From assembly GCA_024402505.1 (NCBI GenBank), contig JAKSTP010000008.1:1-64000 (forward strand): a DNA stretch of 64,000 nt, read 5' to 3'. A program made the translations under genes and the position numbers. Position 1 is the first letter of the stretch. Each line of letters opens with the position of its first letter. The stretch is from Treponema sp. (GTDB lineage Bacteria; Spirochaetota; Spirochaetia; Treponematales; Treponemataceae). Below the pieces are notes generated by a model. The model did not search any database, was not told where the DNA came from, and saw only the letters and a list, made by a program, of their open reading frames with translations. Positions 34,014-42,667 of the stretch are shown here, one piece after another.

Positions 34014-35597
34014 TTAAAGACTTTCTGCAATCTTTGCACAGGCGTTTTCACCGTCCATAGCAGAAGAAACGATGCCGCCTGCATAACCGCTTCCTTCACC
34101 GCAAGGATAAAGGCCTTTCAATACATTGCTTTCCATGGTGTCTTTATTGCGCAGGATTCTTACAGGTGTGCTTGTTCTTGTTTCAATGGCTATCATAAGT
34201 GCTTCTTTTGAAATAAAGCCCTTCATGTTTTTATTAAAATCTTCAAAGCCCTGTTTTAATCTTTTTGAAATAAAAGGTGGCATCCACTGGTCCAGGCGTG
34301 AATTTTTAAGGCCTGGTGTGTAGCTTGTTTTTGGAAAGGAATTTGACTCCCGGCCTGAAATAAAATCAGTCATCATCTGGGCAGGTGCACTCTGACCTTC
34401 TCCATTGGCTTTGGCAAGGCTTTCAAGGTGAGTGCGATAAAACAGACCCGCCAGTGCTTCACAACCTGCATCTTTTGCCTGCTTTTTAAACTCTTCGGGA
34501 ATATCTTCGGGACGGGTTTCCACAACAATTGCTGCATTCGACCAGGCAGAATTACGCTTTGCGGCCGACATTCCGTTTACAACAATTTCCTCATCACTGG
34601 AACTTGAAGGTACTACAAAGCCTCCAGGACACATACAGAAAGAATAAACTCCTCTTTCTTCTACCTGGGTAACAAGCCGGTATTCTGCAGCTCCCATTCC
34701 GGTTTTTCCGTGAAGCTGGATTCTATCAATAAGTTCCCTTGGATGTTCAACACGCACTCCAATGGCAAAGGTTTTTGCTTCCAGGCTTTCTGGATTTTCT
34801 TTTGCCATCATATGATAAACATCAGGAGCAGAATGGCCTGTAGCAAGAAGGACTGCATCACCTGTAAAAGTAGAAAGGTTTTTTGTTTTTACATTTTCAC
34901 AGATGACACCACTTACCTTATTGCCCTCTTTTACAAGGCCCGTAACCTTTTCACCAAAATGAAACTCACCACCAAGTTCAATAATAGCGTTTCTCATATT
35001 GTTGATTACCTGAGGCAGTTTATCTGTTCCGATATGTGGATGTGCATCGGTCTGGATTTTTGGATCAGCTCCGAAATGTGAAAAAATGGCCAGGATTTTT
35101 GAAATATCCCCACGCTTGTTGCTTCTGGTGTACAGCTTTCCGTCAGAAAAAGTTCCGGCCCCACCTTCTCCAAAACAATAGTTTGAATCACCATTCACCT
35201 TTTTCTGTGTAGAAATAAGGGCAATATCCTTTCTGCGCTGGGCAGTCATTTCCCCTCTTTCGATTACAACAGGTTTAATTCCCTTTTCAAGAAGCTTAAG
35301 GGCTCCAAAAAGACCGGCAGGACCAGATCCAACAATGATTACACTGTGCTTACCATCAGTTTTTTTCCATTCAGGAAGACGGCCACTTTCCATAGACTCA
35401 TCTTCCCCATTTTCAAAAACCTTGTAGCGGAGAAAAATCTTTACCCGGCCTTTTCGGGCATCCACAGAACGTTTTTCAAGAACAGCCTTGTATCCTGAAG
35501 TAAGGCCAATCTTTTTGCATTCAATAGAAATGAGTTTTCCCAAAAGGCTGTCGTTTTTTTCATCTTCCGGTTTCAGTGTAAGTGTAATTGTTTTCAT
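34014..35597 (-). CDS. FAD-dependent oxidoreductase of uncharacterised family
   Basis: A 527-residue flavoprotein. An N-terminal region of about 85 residues (LISIECKKIGLTSGYKAVLEKRSVDARKGRVKIFLRYKVF) precedes the FAD-binding Rossmann motif VIIVGSGPAGLFGALKLLEKG, the VVIERG edge, CFGEGGAGTFSDGKLYTR, LLATGHSAPDVY, and a C-terminal LYPCGEGSGYAGGIVSSAMDG that closes the flavin site. This layout is common to a widespread family with no known substrate, possibly acting on an unsaturated or dehydrated metabolite. It follows the DJ-1 gene by 28 bases and is likely co-transcribed with it. Confidence 0.85.
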   Translation of the reverse strand: MKTITLTLKPEDEKNDSLLGKLISIECKKIGLTSGYKAVLEKRSVDARKGRVKIFLRYKVFENGEDESMESGRLPEWKKTDGKHSVIIVGSGPAGLFGALKLLEKGIKPVVIERGEMTAQRRKDIALISTQKKVNGDSNYCFGEGGAGTFSDGKLYTRSNKRGDISKILAIFSHFGADPKIQTDAHPHIGTDKLPQVINNMRNAIIELGGEFHFGEKVTGLVKEGNKVSGVICENVKTKNLSTFTGDAVLLATGHSAPDVYHMMAKENPESLEAKTFAIGVRVEHPRELIDRIQLHGKTGMGAAEYRLVTQVEERGVYSFCMCPGGFVVPSSSSDEEIVVNGMSAAKRNSAWSNAAIVVETRPEDIPEEFKKQAKDAGCEALAGLFYRTHLESLAKANGEGQSAPAQMMTDFISGRESNSFPKTSYTPGLKNSRLDQWMPPFISKRLKQGFEDFNKNMKGFISKEALMIAIETRTSTPVRILRNKDTMESNVLKGLYPCGEGSGYAGGIVSSAMDGENACAKIAESL

Positions 35598-35625
35598 AGT
35601 CCGTCTTCAATTAAATCAGTTTATA

Positions 35626-36222
35626 CTATCGCATCATTGCGCCGTCGTGAACTTTTTTTGCCACTTCTTCGCCGCACATAATACGTACAAGTTCGATGGA
35701 GAACTCTTCAGAAGCGCCAGGTCCACGGCCAGTAACAAGATTTCCGTCTGTAACGAAAGAAACATTTTCACAGCGGGTTGAATCTTCTACTTTTTCAAGA
35801 TCTTCGATTTCTTCTTCACAGCCAGGATAACAGGTCCAGTTTTTACCCTTAAGAATGTTTGTTTTTGAAAGAACAAAAGCAGGACTGGCGCAGTTGGCAC
35901 TTACAAGTTTTCCGTTGTCGAACATTTTCTGCAGAAAGGCCAGAACAGTTTCGTTGATAGAAAGATTTTTTGCACCGTTTCCTCCACCAGGACAAACAAC
36001 ACAATCAGGAAGGTTGTTTTCAAAAGTGGCCTTGAATTCATCAAAACTCATGTCGGTACACATGGAAACATTGTGGGAACTTACAGCCATTTTAGGGTCT
36101 TTCATGGTTGCGCTTGGAACTGCTACGGTAGTAACATCAACACCGGCTCGGCGCAGATAATCAACAGGGCTCAAAGCCTCAATATCCTCAAATCCATCTG
36201 CAAAAAATACAACTGCTTTCAT
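35626..36222 (-). CDS. DJ-1/PfpI family protein
   Basis: A 198-residue protein of the DJ-1/ThiJ/YajL type. The conserved acidic residue lies in FEDIEA near the N-terminus, and the nucleophile-elbow cysteine is Cys111 in SANCASPAF. CPGGGNGAKNL and VTGRGPGASEEFSIEL are typical. Members work as glyoxalases, deglycases or chaperones in stress; the exact role is unknown. The ribosome binding site AGGAGG is strong. It is divergent from the double-receiver gene. Confidence 0.9.
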   Translation of the reverse strand: MKAVVFFADGFEDIEALSPVDYLRRAGVDVTTVAVPSATMKDPKMAVSSHNVSMCTDMSFDEFKATFENNLPDCVVCPGGGNGAKNLSINETVLAFLQKMFDNGKLVSANCASPAFVLSKTNILKGKNWTCYPGCEEEIEDLEKVEDSTRCENVSFVTDGNLVTGRGPGASEEFSIELVRIMCGEEVAKKVHDGAMMR

Positions 36223-36297
36223 AATGCCTCCTGATGCCCATTAGCGGGCAAACAAATGATTTTCTTTTTCTATATTATATGGTAAAATTATAATAAT

Positions 36298-37548
36298 ATG
36301 AAGAACGTATTGATTGTGGACGCTCATCCGCTTTTCCGTGACTTTATTAAGGATAAGCTGTCTTCCGACAAGGTAAACATTATCACCGCCACCGAGCAGC
36401 GTGACGCTTTCACAAAGATGATTACATCTCTTCCTTCTCTCATTATTATTGATAGAAAAACTGCCGAAATGGAAACAGATTTTCTGCGCAAGAAGATTGA
36501 AGATCCAAATACAGCTTCCATTCCTATCATTATTTCTGGTCCACTTATTGACCGCTCTCAGATTTCATATCTTGCACGATACGGTGTAGTTAAATATTTT
36601 ACAAAACCTATTAAATTCGACGTTCTTTTTGAATCCATTGGACAGATTCTCCGTCTGCCAATCTACATGGATATTACACCTTGTGTTCTTGATATTCACC
36701 GCAACGGAAACGTTATTTTTATTGAAATTGCCCAGGGTCTCAACCGCGAAAAGCTGGCCCTTATGAAGTTCAAGCTGGCCGAAATGGTAGAAAGATCGGG
36801 CATCGACATTCCAAAGGTTATCATTATGATGACCAACCTGGACCTTTCATTTATTGACGGATTAAACCTGGAATATCTTATTGATAACGTCCTTGCCACT
36901 CCAAAACTGCATCCAAAAAACATTAAGGTGCTTTCCCTGAGTCCTTTTGTAAAAGAACTTATCGATGGACATAAAGCATATTCTGAAATCGAAGTTACCA
37001 ACAACCTTACACGAATCCTCACTTCTTTAGTTGATTCAAGCGTAACTTCCAGCGTTTCAGATCTTATTACCGACAATATCCTTACACAGTCGGCTAGTCA
37101 GGAAGATGACAATTCTTCCATTGAAACACGCTTCTATTCCGACAACGGCTCTGCTCCAGACGGAAGCAATATGGGCGCTGTTTTCCGGGTTGCAATCATC
37201 GATCCTTACTCAAAGACTGCCGAACTTTCTCAGAAAACCTACGAATCAGTTGGCGCCACTACCGACATTTTCAACTCAGGCATTCTATTCCTTAAAAATT
37301 TTGAAGCCGGAAAATATGATCTTGTTCTCCTGGATGTTCTTATGCCTGACAACACTGGTATGGAAATCCTTAAAACCATTAAGATGAAAGGCGACGGCGA
37401 AACTGCCATAATCGTATATTCTGCAAGTACACAGCGGGATCTGGTTGTTCAGGTTCTTAGTATGGGAGCACAGGCTTTCCTTGTAAAACCACAAAAACCT
37501 CAGGTGCTTCTTGAAAAGTCCATGGCTCTTTTGCACAGAACAATCTAA
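36298..37548 (+). CDS. Two-receiver response regulator with a central STAS-like domain
   Basis: A 416-residue protein without an output DNA-binding domain. Residues 1-120 form a receiver with VLIVDAHPLFRDF and the candidate phospho-acceptor Asp52 (IIIDRK). Residues about 130-250 (NVIFIEIAQGLNREKLALMKFKL..., VIIMMTNLDLSFIDGLNLEYLI) resemble a STAS or anti-sigma-antagonist fold. Residues about 295-416 form a second receiver with phospho-acceptor in LVLLDVLMPD and lysine in LVKP. It may relay phosphate between partners, for example in chemotaxis or cell-cycle control. No Shine-Dalgarno sequence precedes the ATG, which follows a TAAAAT/TATAAT stretch. Confidence 0.82.
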   Translation: MKNVLIVDAHPLFRDFIKDKLSSDKVNIITATEQRDAFTKMITSLPSLIIIDRKTAEMETDFLRKKIEDPNTASIPIIISGPLIDRSQISYLARYGVVKYFTKPIKFDVLFESIGQILRLPIYMDITPCVLDIHRNGNVIFIEIAQGLNREKLALMKFKLAEMVERSGIDIPKVIIMMTNLDLSFIDGLNLEYLIDNVLATPKLHPKNIKVLSLSPFVKELIDGHKAYSEIEVTNNLTRILTSLVDSSVTSSVSDLITDNILTQSASQEDDNSSIETRFYSDNGSAPDGSNMGAVFRVAIIDPYSKTAELSQKTYESVGATTDIFNSGILFLKNFEAGKYDLVLLDVLMPDNTGMEILKTIKMKGDGETAIIVYSASTQRDLVVQVLSMGAQAFLVKPQKPQVLLEKSMALLHRTI

Positions 37549-37559
37549 GGACTGTCAAA

Positions 37560-38402
37560 ATGATTATTCCCCTTAAAAAAGATTCTCTTGCCTCACTTAA
37601 GGCCAATTTTCACACTCATTCCAGTTTTTGTGACGGGAAAAACACACTTTCCGAAATGGCCAAGGCTGCCTATGAAAAGGGAATTACTCATTTAGGATTT
37701 TCATCTCACGCCATTTTTCCATTTTCCGGAACCTGGCACATTCAGCTAAAAGATTTTGAATCATATAAAAATGAGATTGATCGTTTAAAAGAAGAATACA
37801 AGGGCCGTATGAAAATCTACATGGGCTTTGAGGCAGACTGGCTTCCACCTGCAGCGGCTCCTGTAAAAACTTATTACTCAAAATGGAAACCTGATTTTCT
37901 TATAGGCTCTGTTCATTATGTTTCAAGCGAAAAAGGACTGGCATCTGTAGACCACAAAACTGATATGGTAAAACGTGGCATAGACTTTGCTTTTGATGGA
38001 GACGGTCGCAAAATGGTAAAAGCCTATTTTGAAACCCAACGCAAAATGCTTGAAACCTGCGACTTTGATATTCTAGCCCACCCTGACCTTGTAAGAAAGC
38101 GAAACGGCGAACTTTCACTTTTTGATGAAAACGAAGAATGGTATAAAAAAGAACTGGAACTTACTGCCGATGCCATTGCAAAAGCCGGAGTAATAGCCGA
38201 AATAAACACCGGTGCCATAGTACGTGGTGCCATGAACGATGTTTATCCTTCTGCCACCTTCCTTTCCATGCTGAAAGAAAGAAATGTTCCTGTGTGCATC
38301 AGTAGCGATGCTCATACAGCTCAGGGCGTTGACGGAGCCTACGAAAGGGGCATAGAGGCCGCTTTAAAGGCAGGCTACACAGAACTTACATATCCTTGCT
38401 AA
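37560..38402 (+). CDS. PHP-domain phosphatase, histidinol-phosphatase type
   Basis: A 280-residue metallophosphatase. The PHP metal-binding motifs are NFHTHSSFCDG (about residues 16-26), FSSHAIF, GFEADW, GSVHY, ILAHPDL and SSDAHTA. These match the HisK-type histidinol phosphatase of the histidine pathway. No other his gene is nearby, so other sugar or nucleotide monophosphates are possible substrates. It lies 11 bases after the double-receiver gene, with an AAGGA site inside the gap, so the two form a transcript that ends at the next hairpin. Confidence 0.87.
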   Translation: MIIPLKKDSLASLKANFHTHSSFCDGKNTLSEMAKAAYEKGITHLGFSSHAIFPFSGTWHIQLKDFESYKNEIDRLKEEYKGRMKIYMGFEADWLPPAAAPVKTYYSKWKPDFLIGSVHYVSSEKGLASVDHKTDMVKRGIDFAFDGDGRKMVKAYFETQRKMLETCDFDILAHPDLVRKRNGELSLFDENEEWYKKELELTADAIAKAGVIAEINTGAIVRGAMNDVYPSATFLSMLKERNVPVCISSDAHTAQGVDGAYERGIEAALKAGYTELTYPC

Positions 38403-38409
38403 AAAAAAC

Positions 38410-38436
38410 GGCGCTCTCTTATGGGGCGCCATTTTC
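38410..38436 (+). terminator. Terminator after the PHP gene
   Basis: GGCGC and GCGCC enclose TCTCTTATGGG, followed by ATTTTCTTTT. The sequence TCTCTTATGGGG recurs inverted in the hairpin at 38597. Confidence 0.65.
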
Positions 38437-38445
38437 TTTTACGCG

Positions 38446-38579
38446 CGTATATGCTCTCGTCGGGAACCGTGTCAGTAGTGCTATTGAGAGCTTAACGGAC
38501 ATTCTGCTGGCCTCCCCGAAGGGCCTTGTTGTCCTACTCTCAGCGCACATCTGACACGAACCCCGACTCCGCATATACG
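38446..38579. repeat. Long palindromic element, copy C (134 bp)
   Basis: The ends CGTATATGC and GCATATACG, the conserved GGGAACC and GAACCCC, helices CGTGTCAG with CTGACACG and ATTGAGAG with CTCTCA, and a central GGACA...TGTCC hairpin form a nearly continuous stem. It lies between two convergent genes. Confidence 0.9.
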
Positions 38580-38596
38580 GAAATAAAATATAAAAA

Positions 38597-38617
38597 GGTG
38601 CCCCATAAGAGAGCACC
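38597..38617 (-). terminator. Terminator of the DksA-like gene
   Basis: Read on the minus strand, GGTGC...GCACC encloses CTCTTATGGG and runs into TTTTTATATTT. It matches the terminator at 38410 apart from compensated stem bases, although it belongs to the opposite gene. Confidence 0.65.
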
Positions 38618-38634
38618 TGTTCTTTCCTTAAACT

Positions 38635-38991
38635 CTATCGGAATCGTCTTTCCTGGGCGCTGGCACAACCTACGCACATAAGGCTGTATGGCAGGGCTTC
38701 AAGGCGTTCTACAGGGATTTCCTTGCCGCACACAACACATTTGCCGTATTTACCGGTGTAGATGCGTTCAAGGGCGTTGTCAATCATCTGGAGGCGTTTG
38801 GCATCCTGTGAACCAAGTGATGTAAGAAGTGTTCGGTCAATGGCATCGGAAGCAACATCAACTTCATCTCCACTTTCTACAGTTTTAACAAGGTCCTTCA
38901 TATCATCATTCTGGGAAGCAAGTGATTCAAGCAGTGCTTTTTTCTGCTCCAGAAGCGTCTGTTTCATCTTTTCTAAAAATTTCTCATCCAT
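38635..38991 (-). CDS. DksA/TraR-family zinc-finger protein
   Basis: A 118-residue protein with an N-terminal coiled-coil helix pair (FLEKMKQTLLEQKKALLESLASQNDD) and a C-terminal C4 zinc finger, CVVCGKEIPVERLEALPYSLMCVGCA. DksA-type proteins bind the RNA polymerase secondary channel and tune rRNA and amino-acid promoters with ppGpp. The DxxDxA tip motif is only partly present in VESGDEVDVASDAIDR, which carries the DEVD...A pattern. The start at 38991 is chosen for the GGGG-rich site; the 39024 start is less likely. Confidence 0.88.
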   Translation of the reverse strand: MDEKFLEKMKQTLLEQKKALLESLASQNDDMKDLVKTVESGDEVDVASDAIDRTLLTSLGSQDAKRLQMIDNALERIYTGKYGKCVVCGKEIPVERLEALPYSLMCVGCASAQERRFR

Positions 38992-39071
38992 TTTTCCCCA
39001 TCCATTTTTGCAAAATTTGACCACTTTTTGTTACATTTTCTGATCTGGTGAGCAAGGCAGACCTGGGTCAG

Positions 39072-39100
39072 TTGCTAATATATTTAGTTTTGTATATACT
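39072..39100 (+). promoter_or_regulatory. Promoter of infA
   Basis: TTGCTA (39072-39077), a 17-base spacer and TATACT (39095-39100). The leader of about 60 bases contains a normal ribosome binding site (AGGAG). Confidence 0.6.
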
Positions 39101-39169
39101 AATATAAGAGCAAAAGCCCGAAAAAACAACAAAAATCGTATTAAAATCGGGAAAATTCTAGGAGCACAA

Positions 39170-39388
39170 ATGGCTAAAGAACAGGCTATTGAAGTTGAAG
39201 GTGTTGTAAAAGAAGCCCTTCCAAACACAACTTTCAGAGTTGAACTGCAGAATGGTCACATTATTCTGGCTCACCTTTCAGGAAAAATGCGCAAACATTA
39301 TATCCGTATCGTTCCTGGTGACAGCGTAAAAGTTGAACTTTCACCTTATGATTTGAACAAAGGTCGCATTATCTTCCGTCAGAAATAA
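39170..39388 (+). CDS. infA: Translation initiation factor IF-1
   Basis: A 72-residue S1-like OB-fold protein that binds the ribosomal A site during initiation. The sequence [25 protein letters not shown] and [33 protein letters not shown] are family hallmarks, and length is exactly typical. Here it stands alone, not in a ribosomal-protein operon. AGGAG precedes the ATG by seven bases, and a terminator follows. Confidence 0.98.
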   Translation: MAKEQAIEVEGVVKEALPNTTFRVELQNGHIILAHLSGKMRKHYIRIVPGDSVKVELSPYDLNKGRIIFRQK

Positions 39389-39425
39389 GCGACTGGCTAG
39401 GCCGGGAAACGATTTTTTCTTTATC

Positions 39426-39453
39426 GAGCAGCCCGGCTGCTCTTTATTTTTTT
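39426..39453 (+). terminator. Terminator after infA
   Basis: GAGCAGC (39426-39432), CCG loop, GCTGCTC (39436-39442), then a T-rich run. Confidence 0.85.
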
Positions 39454-39489
39454 AAACTGGTTTTATTTTATTACATATAGGAGTTGATT

Positions 39490-40722
39490 ATGACACTATT
39501 TGAAGATTTGAAATGGCGCGGTCTTATTAAAGACATTGCGGGAGAAGAGGCCGACTTACAGAAAACACTTGATGGTACAGCTTTCTCTTTCTATTGGGGA
39601 ACAGACCCTACAGCAGATTCACTTCACTTAGGTCATTATTCATCTTTGTGTATGGCAAAACGTCTTGCAAATGCAGGACATCACCCAATTCTTCTTTGTG
39701 GTGGAGCTACAGGCCGCATTGGAGATCCTCGTCCAACTGCAGAACGTGAAATCATTTCTGAAGAAAAAGTAATGGCAAATATCAACGGTATTCGTGCACA
39801 GATTTCACGCCTGGTTCCAACAGCCGAACTTGTAGATAACTACGACTGGATGAAAGGTTACGAATTCCTGAATTTCCTCCGGGACATCGGTAAATACATC
39901 AACGTAAACTACATGCTTGATAAAGACATTATCCGCCGCCGCCTTGAAACAGGAATCACATTTGCAGAATTCTCTTACATGCTTTTGCAGGGCTACGACT
40001 TCCTTCATCTTTTTGAAGCAAAGAACTGTATTATGCAGGTTGCAGGTTCAGACCAGTGGGGAAACATTACAACCGGTGTTGATCTTATCCGCAAAAAGCT
40101 GGACAAAACAGCCTACGCTTTCACAATGCCTTTGATTCTTGACTCAACAGGAAAGAAATTCGGTAAATCTGAAGGAAACGCTCTCTGGCTGGACAAAGAC
40201 AAGACAAGTCCTTACGAAATCTACCAGTACCTTATCAACACAGATGACGGAAAAGTTGAAGAATACCTTAAAGTATTCACATTCCTTTCTAAAGACGAAA
40301 TTGAAAAGATTATGGCCGAACAGACAGAACACCCTGAAACACGCATTGCACAGAAAACACTAGCCTGGGAAGTTGTAAAAGACCTTCACGGAAAAGACGA
40401 AGCCGACAATGCTGTAAACGTTTCTGTAAAACTCTTCCAGGGAGACTTCAGCGGTCTTTCAGTTGCCGATATTAAAACAGGTATGAAATCTGTACCAAGT
40501 TTTGAACTTAAAGAAGCTCTTCCACTTATCGATGTGCTTGTAAACAACAAGATTGCATCAAGCCGACGTGAAGCCCGTGAATTCCTTGGCAACAATGCCA
40601 TTACAGTAAACGGTGTGGTAGAAACTGACGAAAACAAAGTAATCGGAAAAGACTGTGCCATTGGTGGAGAAATCGTAATTATCCGCCGCGGTAAGAAAAA
40701 GTACTACATCGGTCAGTTTTAA
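39490..40722 (+). CDS. tyrS: Tyrosyl-tRNA synthetase
   Basis: A 410-residue class I synthetase that charges tRNA-Tyr. The HIGH-type motif is HLGHY in DPTADSLHLGHYSSL, the KMSKS-type motif is KFGKSEG, and VAGSDQWGNITTG binds tyrosine. The C-terminal 65 residues (IDVLVNNKIASSRREAREFLGNNAITVNG) form the S4 RNA-binding domain. TAGGAG lies eight bases before the ATG at 39490. The last two codons and the stop are part of a perfect hairpin. Confidence 0.97.
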   Translation: MTLFEDLKWRGLIKDIAGEEADLQKTLDGTAFSFYWGTDPTADSLHLGHYSSLCMAKRLANAGHHPILLCGGATGRIGDPRPTAEREIISEEKVMANINGIRAQISRLVPTAELVDNYDWMKGYEFLNFLRDIGKYINVNYMLDKDIIRRRLETGITFAEFSYMLLQGYDFLHLFEAKNCIMQVAGSDQWGNITTGVDLIRKKLDKTAYAFTMPLILDSTGKKFGKSEGNALWLDKDKTSPYEIYQYLINTDDGKVEEYLKVFTFLSKDEIEKIMAEQTEHPETRIAQKTLAWEVVKDLHGKDEADNAVNVSVKLFQGDFSGLSVADIKTGMKSVPSFELKEALPLIDVLVNNKIASSRREAREFLGNNAITVNGVVETDENKVIGKDCAIGGEIVIIRRGKKKYYIGQF

Positions 40723-40750
40723 TTAAAAGCGGAGCTTTTAATTAAAACTG
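40714..40750. other. Perfect 17-bp hairpin over the tyrS stop codon
   Basis: CAGTTTTAATTAAAAGC (40714-40730), loop GGA, then its exact complement (40734-40750). The left arm includes the final Gln and Phe codons and the TAA stop (40720-40722). Confidence 0.85.
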
Positions 40751-40781
40751 AAATGAAAAATTAACAGTTTAAAATTATAAA

Positions 40782-40828
40782 TGAACATTGAAAAGTCAGA
40801 TATGCTGATTTCAATGTTCATTTTTTTT
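40782..40828 (+). terminator. Terminator downstream of tyrS
   Basis: A 12-bp stem TGAACATTGAAA (40782-40793) with 40809-40820, and eight T. Confidence 0.9.
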
Positions 40829-40899
40829 CAAATCCCAAAATTTTTAATTTTTAATTTTTATTTGTTAATTTATAATTCCCCCGCGCAGCATCAATTATT

Positions 40900-40920
40900 C
40901 ATTATTCATTATTCATTATT
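40900..40920. repeat. Heptamer tract (CATTATT)x3
   Basis: Three exact tandem CATTATT units end three bases before the stop codon of the minus-strand Na/Pi gene. A similar tract occurs at 58449. Confidence 0.85.
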
Positions 40921-40922
40921 AA

Positions 40923-42581
40923 CTATTCCGTTTGTGCCAAAAGTTCGGAAATGCTGAAACAGTTGTCGCCGATTTTTTCAATCTGACGTGTAAGGTCAAT
41001 GAACAGAAGTTCGGCTTTAACGTCGGCACCGCTTTCAAGTCGCTTACGGGCAACTTTCTTAAGGTTTTTGCGCCACAGGTCAATAGACTCTTCAAGTTCA
41101 CGGGCCATGGCAAGTTTATCGTCATTCAAATGCTTATTGATGTTGATGTGGATAAACTGCAGGAACTGACGGGCCAGCTCAACGTAAGGTATCATCTGTT
41201 CCATATCATCCTGCTGGAATTTCATTTTCTTTGTAACAGAGCGTTCAATGAGCATACCTGTGGTGTAACAGTTGTCACTCATATTTTCCAGGTCATCAAC
41301 AATCTGGAGCATAAGTGTAAGGTTGTTCAGCTGTTTCTGAGCCATAGGAAGGTGTTCACACTTAATAAGATAGCGGGTAATCTGTTCGTGCATCTGATCA
41401 ACGTAATCTTCTTCCTGTGTAAGCAAAGGCAGCTGTTCTTCAACAAAGCTCTTGTCTCGTTTAGAAAATCCAATCTGAATGCGGTCGAACATAGTTGTTA
41501 CCACGTCGGTCATATCGCTGATGGCTTTTTCGGCGCTGATAACAAAAGATGTAAGACTTTCCTTTCCTGTTGTTTCGTGGAACTCCAGTCGGTAAGCCCC
41601 TGATTTTTCTGCACTTTTTTCTTTGATAACAAGCTGACTCAATTTTACAATCTGATCTACAAAAGGAATCATTATCAAAGTAGACAGGGCTTTGAAGATT
41701 GTATGGAGCATTGAAATTCGGATGGCAATATTTGATGATTCTCCACCCGGTGTACAGAAGGTAACCAGTCTGAGGAATGGTTCAAAGAAGATGATTGCAA
41801 GAAGTGTACCAACAACGTTGAATAATACGTGAATAAAGGCCGATCGCTTAGCATCCTGGCTTGTTCCCATTGCAGCAAGAACGGCGTCAATTGTTGAACC
41901 GATGTTGCTTCCCAGTGTAAGAGCAGCTGCAAATTCCCAGGAAATTGTCCCGTTGTAAGCCATGGTGATTACAATGGCACTGAAAGCGGAAGAAGAATGT
42001 AGCAGCGCTGTAACCAGTGTACCAATAAGGAAAGCTATGAGAATTGATACAATGCCCAGCCCCTGAACATTTGAAAGCCAGGTAAGCTGTGATGCATCAA
42101 AACTGAAACAATCTTTTAGCCAGTCCAAACCGATGAACAGCAATCCGAATCCCATGAAAGATTCACAAATGTTTGCATACTTCCCTTTTTTTACTTTCAT
42201 CATGAAGTAAGCAATACCGAAGATAGGAATGGCAAAGGCTGAAATCTTAAAGTTGAATCCGAAGATAGAAACGATCCAAGCAGTAATTGTAGTACCGATG
42301 TTGGCACCAAAAATAACACCTACTGACTGGGTGAGCGTAAGAAGCTCTGCATTAACAAAGGTAACAACCATAACTGTAGTAGCCCCGGAAGACTGAATAA
42401 TCATGGTAATAAAAAGACCTGTAAGAAGCCCTACAAAGCGGTTACCTGCAAGAGTAGCCAGAGTGCGCTGAAGTTTTTCACCTGCACTTTTCTGGATACC
42501 ATCACTCATCAGTTTCATGCCATAGAGCAAAAAGCCTAAAGCACCGAGGAACTGAAGTATGGTGTTTATGATACTTGTCAT
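40923..42581 (-). CDS. Na/Pi cotransporter family protein with PhoU-like tail
   Basis: A 552-residue inner-membrane protein. Two copies of the Na+/Pi cotransporter repeat are present: SSGATTVMVVTFVNAELLTLTQSVGVIFGANIGTTITAWIVS near residue 63 and HSSSAFSAIVITMAYNGTISWEFAAALTLGSNIGSTIDAVLA near residue 205. Each ends in the GxNIGxT motif. The C-terminal 220 residues form a helical PhoU-like domain (SDMTDVVTTMFDRIQIGF..., LTLMLQIVDDLENMSDNCYT). It imports phosphate, or exports it, with sodium; NptA/YjbB relatives do the latter. TAGAAT nine bases before the ATG suggests a very short leader. Confidence 0.9.
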   Translation of the reverse strand: MTSIINTILQFLGALGFLLYGMKLMSDGIQKSAGEKLQRTLATLAGNRFVGLLTGLFITMIIQSSGATTVMVVTFVNAELLTLTQSVGVIFGANIGTTITAWIVSIFGFNFKISAFAIPIFGIAYFMMKVKKGKYANICESFMGFGLLFIGLDWLKDCFSFDASQLTWLSNVQGLGIVSILIAFLIGTLVTALLHSSSAFSAIVITMAYNGTISWEFAAALTLGSNIGSTIDAVLAAMGTSQDAKRSAFIHVLFNVVGTLLAIIFFEPFLRLVTFCTPGGESSNIAIRISMLHTIFKALSTLIMIPFVDQIVKLSQLVIKEKSAEKSGAYRLEFHETTGKESLTSFVISAEKAISDMTDVVTTMFDRIQIGFSKRDKSFVEEQLPLLTQEEDYVDQMHEQITRYLIKCEHLPMAQKQLNNLTLMLQIVDDLENMSDNCYTTGMLIERSVTKKMKFQQDDMEQMIPYVELARQFLQFIHININKHLNDDKLAMARELEESIDLWRKNLKKVARKRLESGADVKAELLFIDLTRQIEKIGDNCFSISELLAQTE

Positions 42582-42596
42582 AGTAATTTCATTCTA

Positions 42597-42633
42597 GCAC
42601 AAAAAGGGCCTGTCTTTCTAGTGACAGGCCCTT
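42597..42633 (-). terminator. Terminator of the hexuronate operon
   Basis: An 11-bp stem AAGGGCCTGTC (42604-42614) with 42623-42633; on the minus strand it is followed by five T. Confidence 0.9.
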
Positions 42634-42667
42634 CATAAAATGCTTGAGATTAATTCTATCGCTGGAT

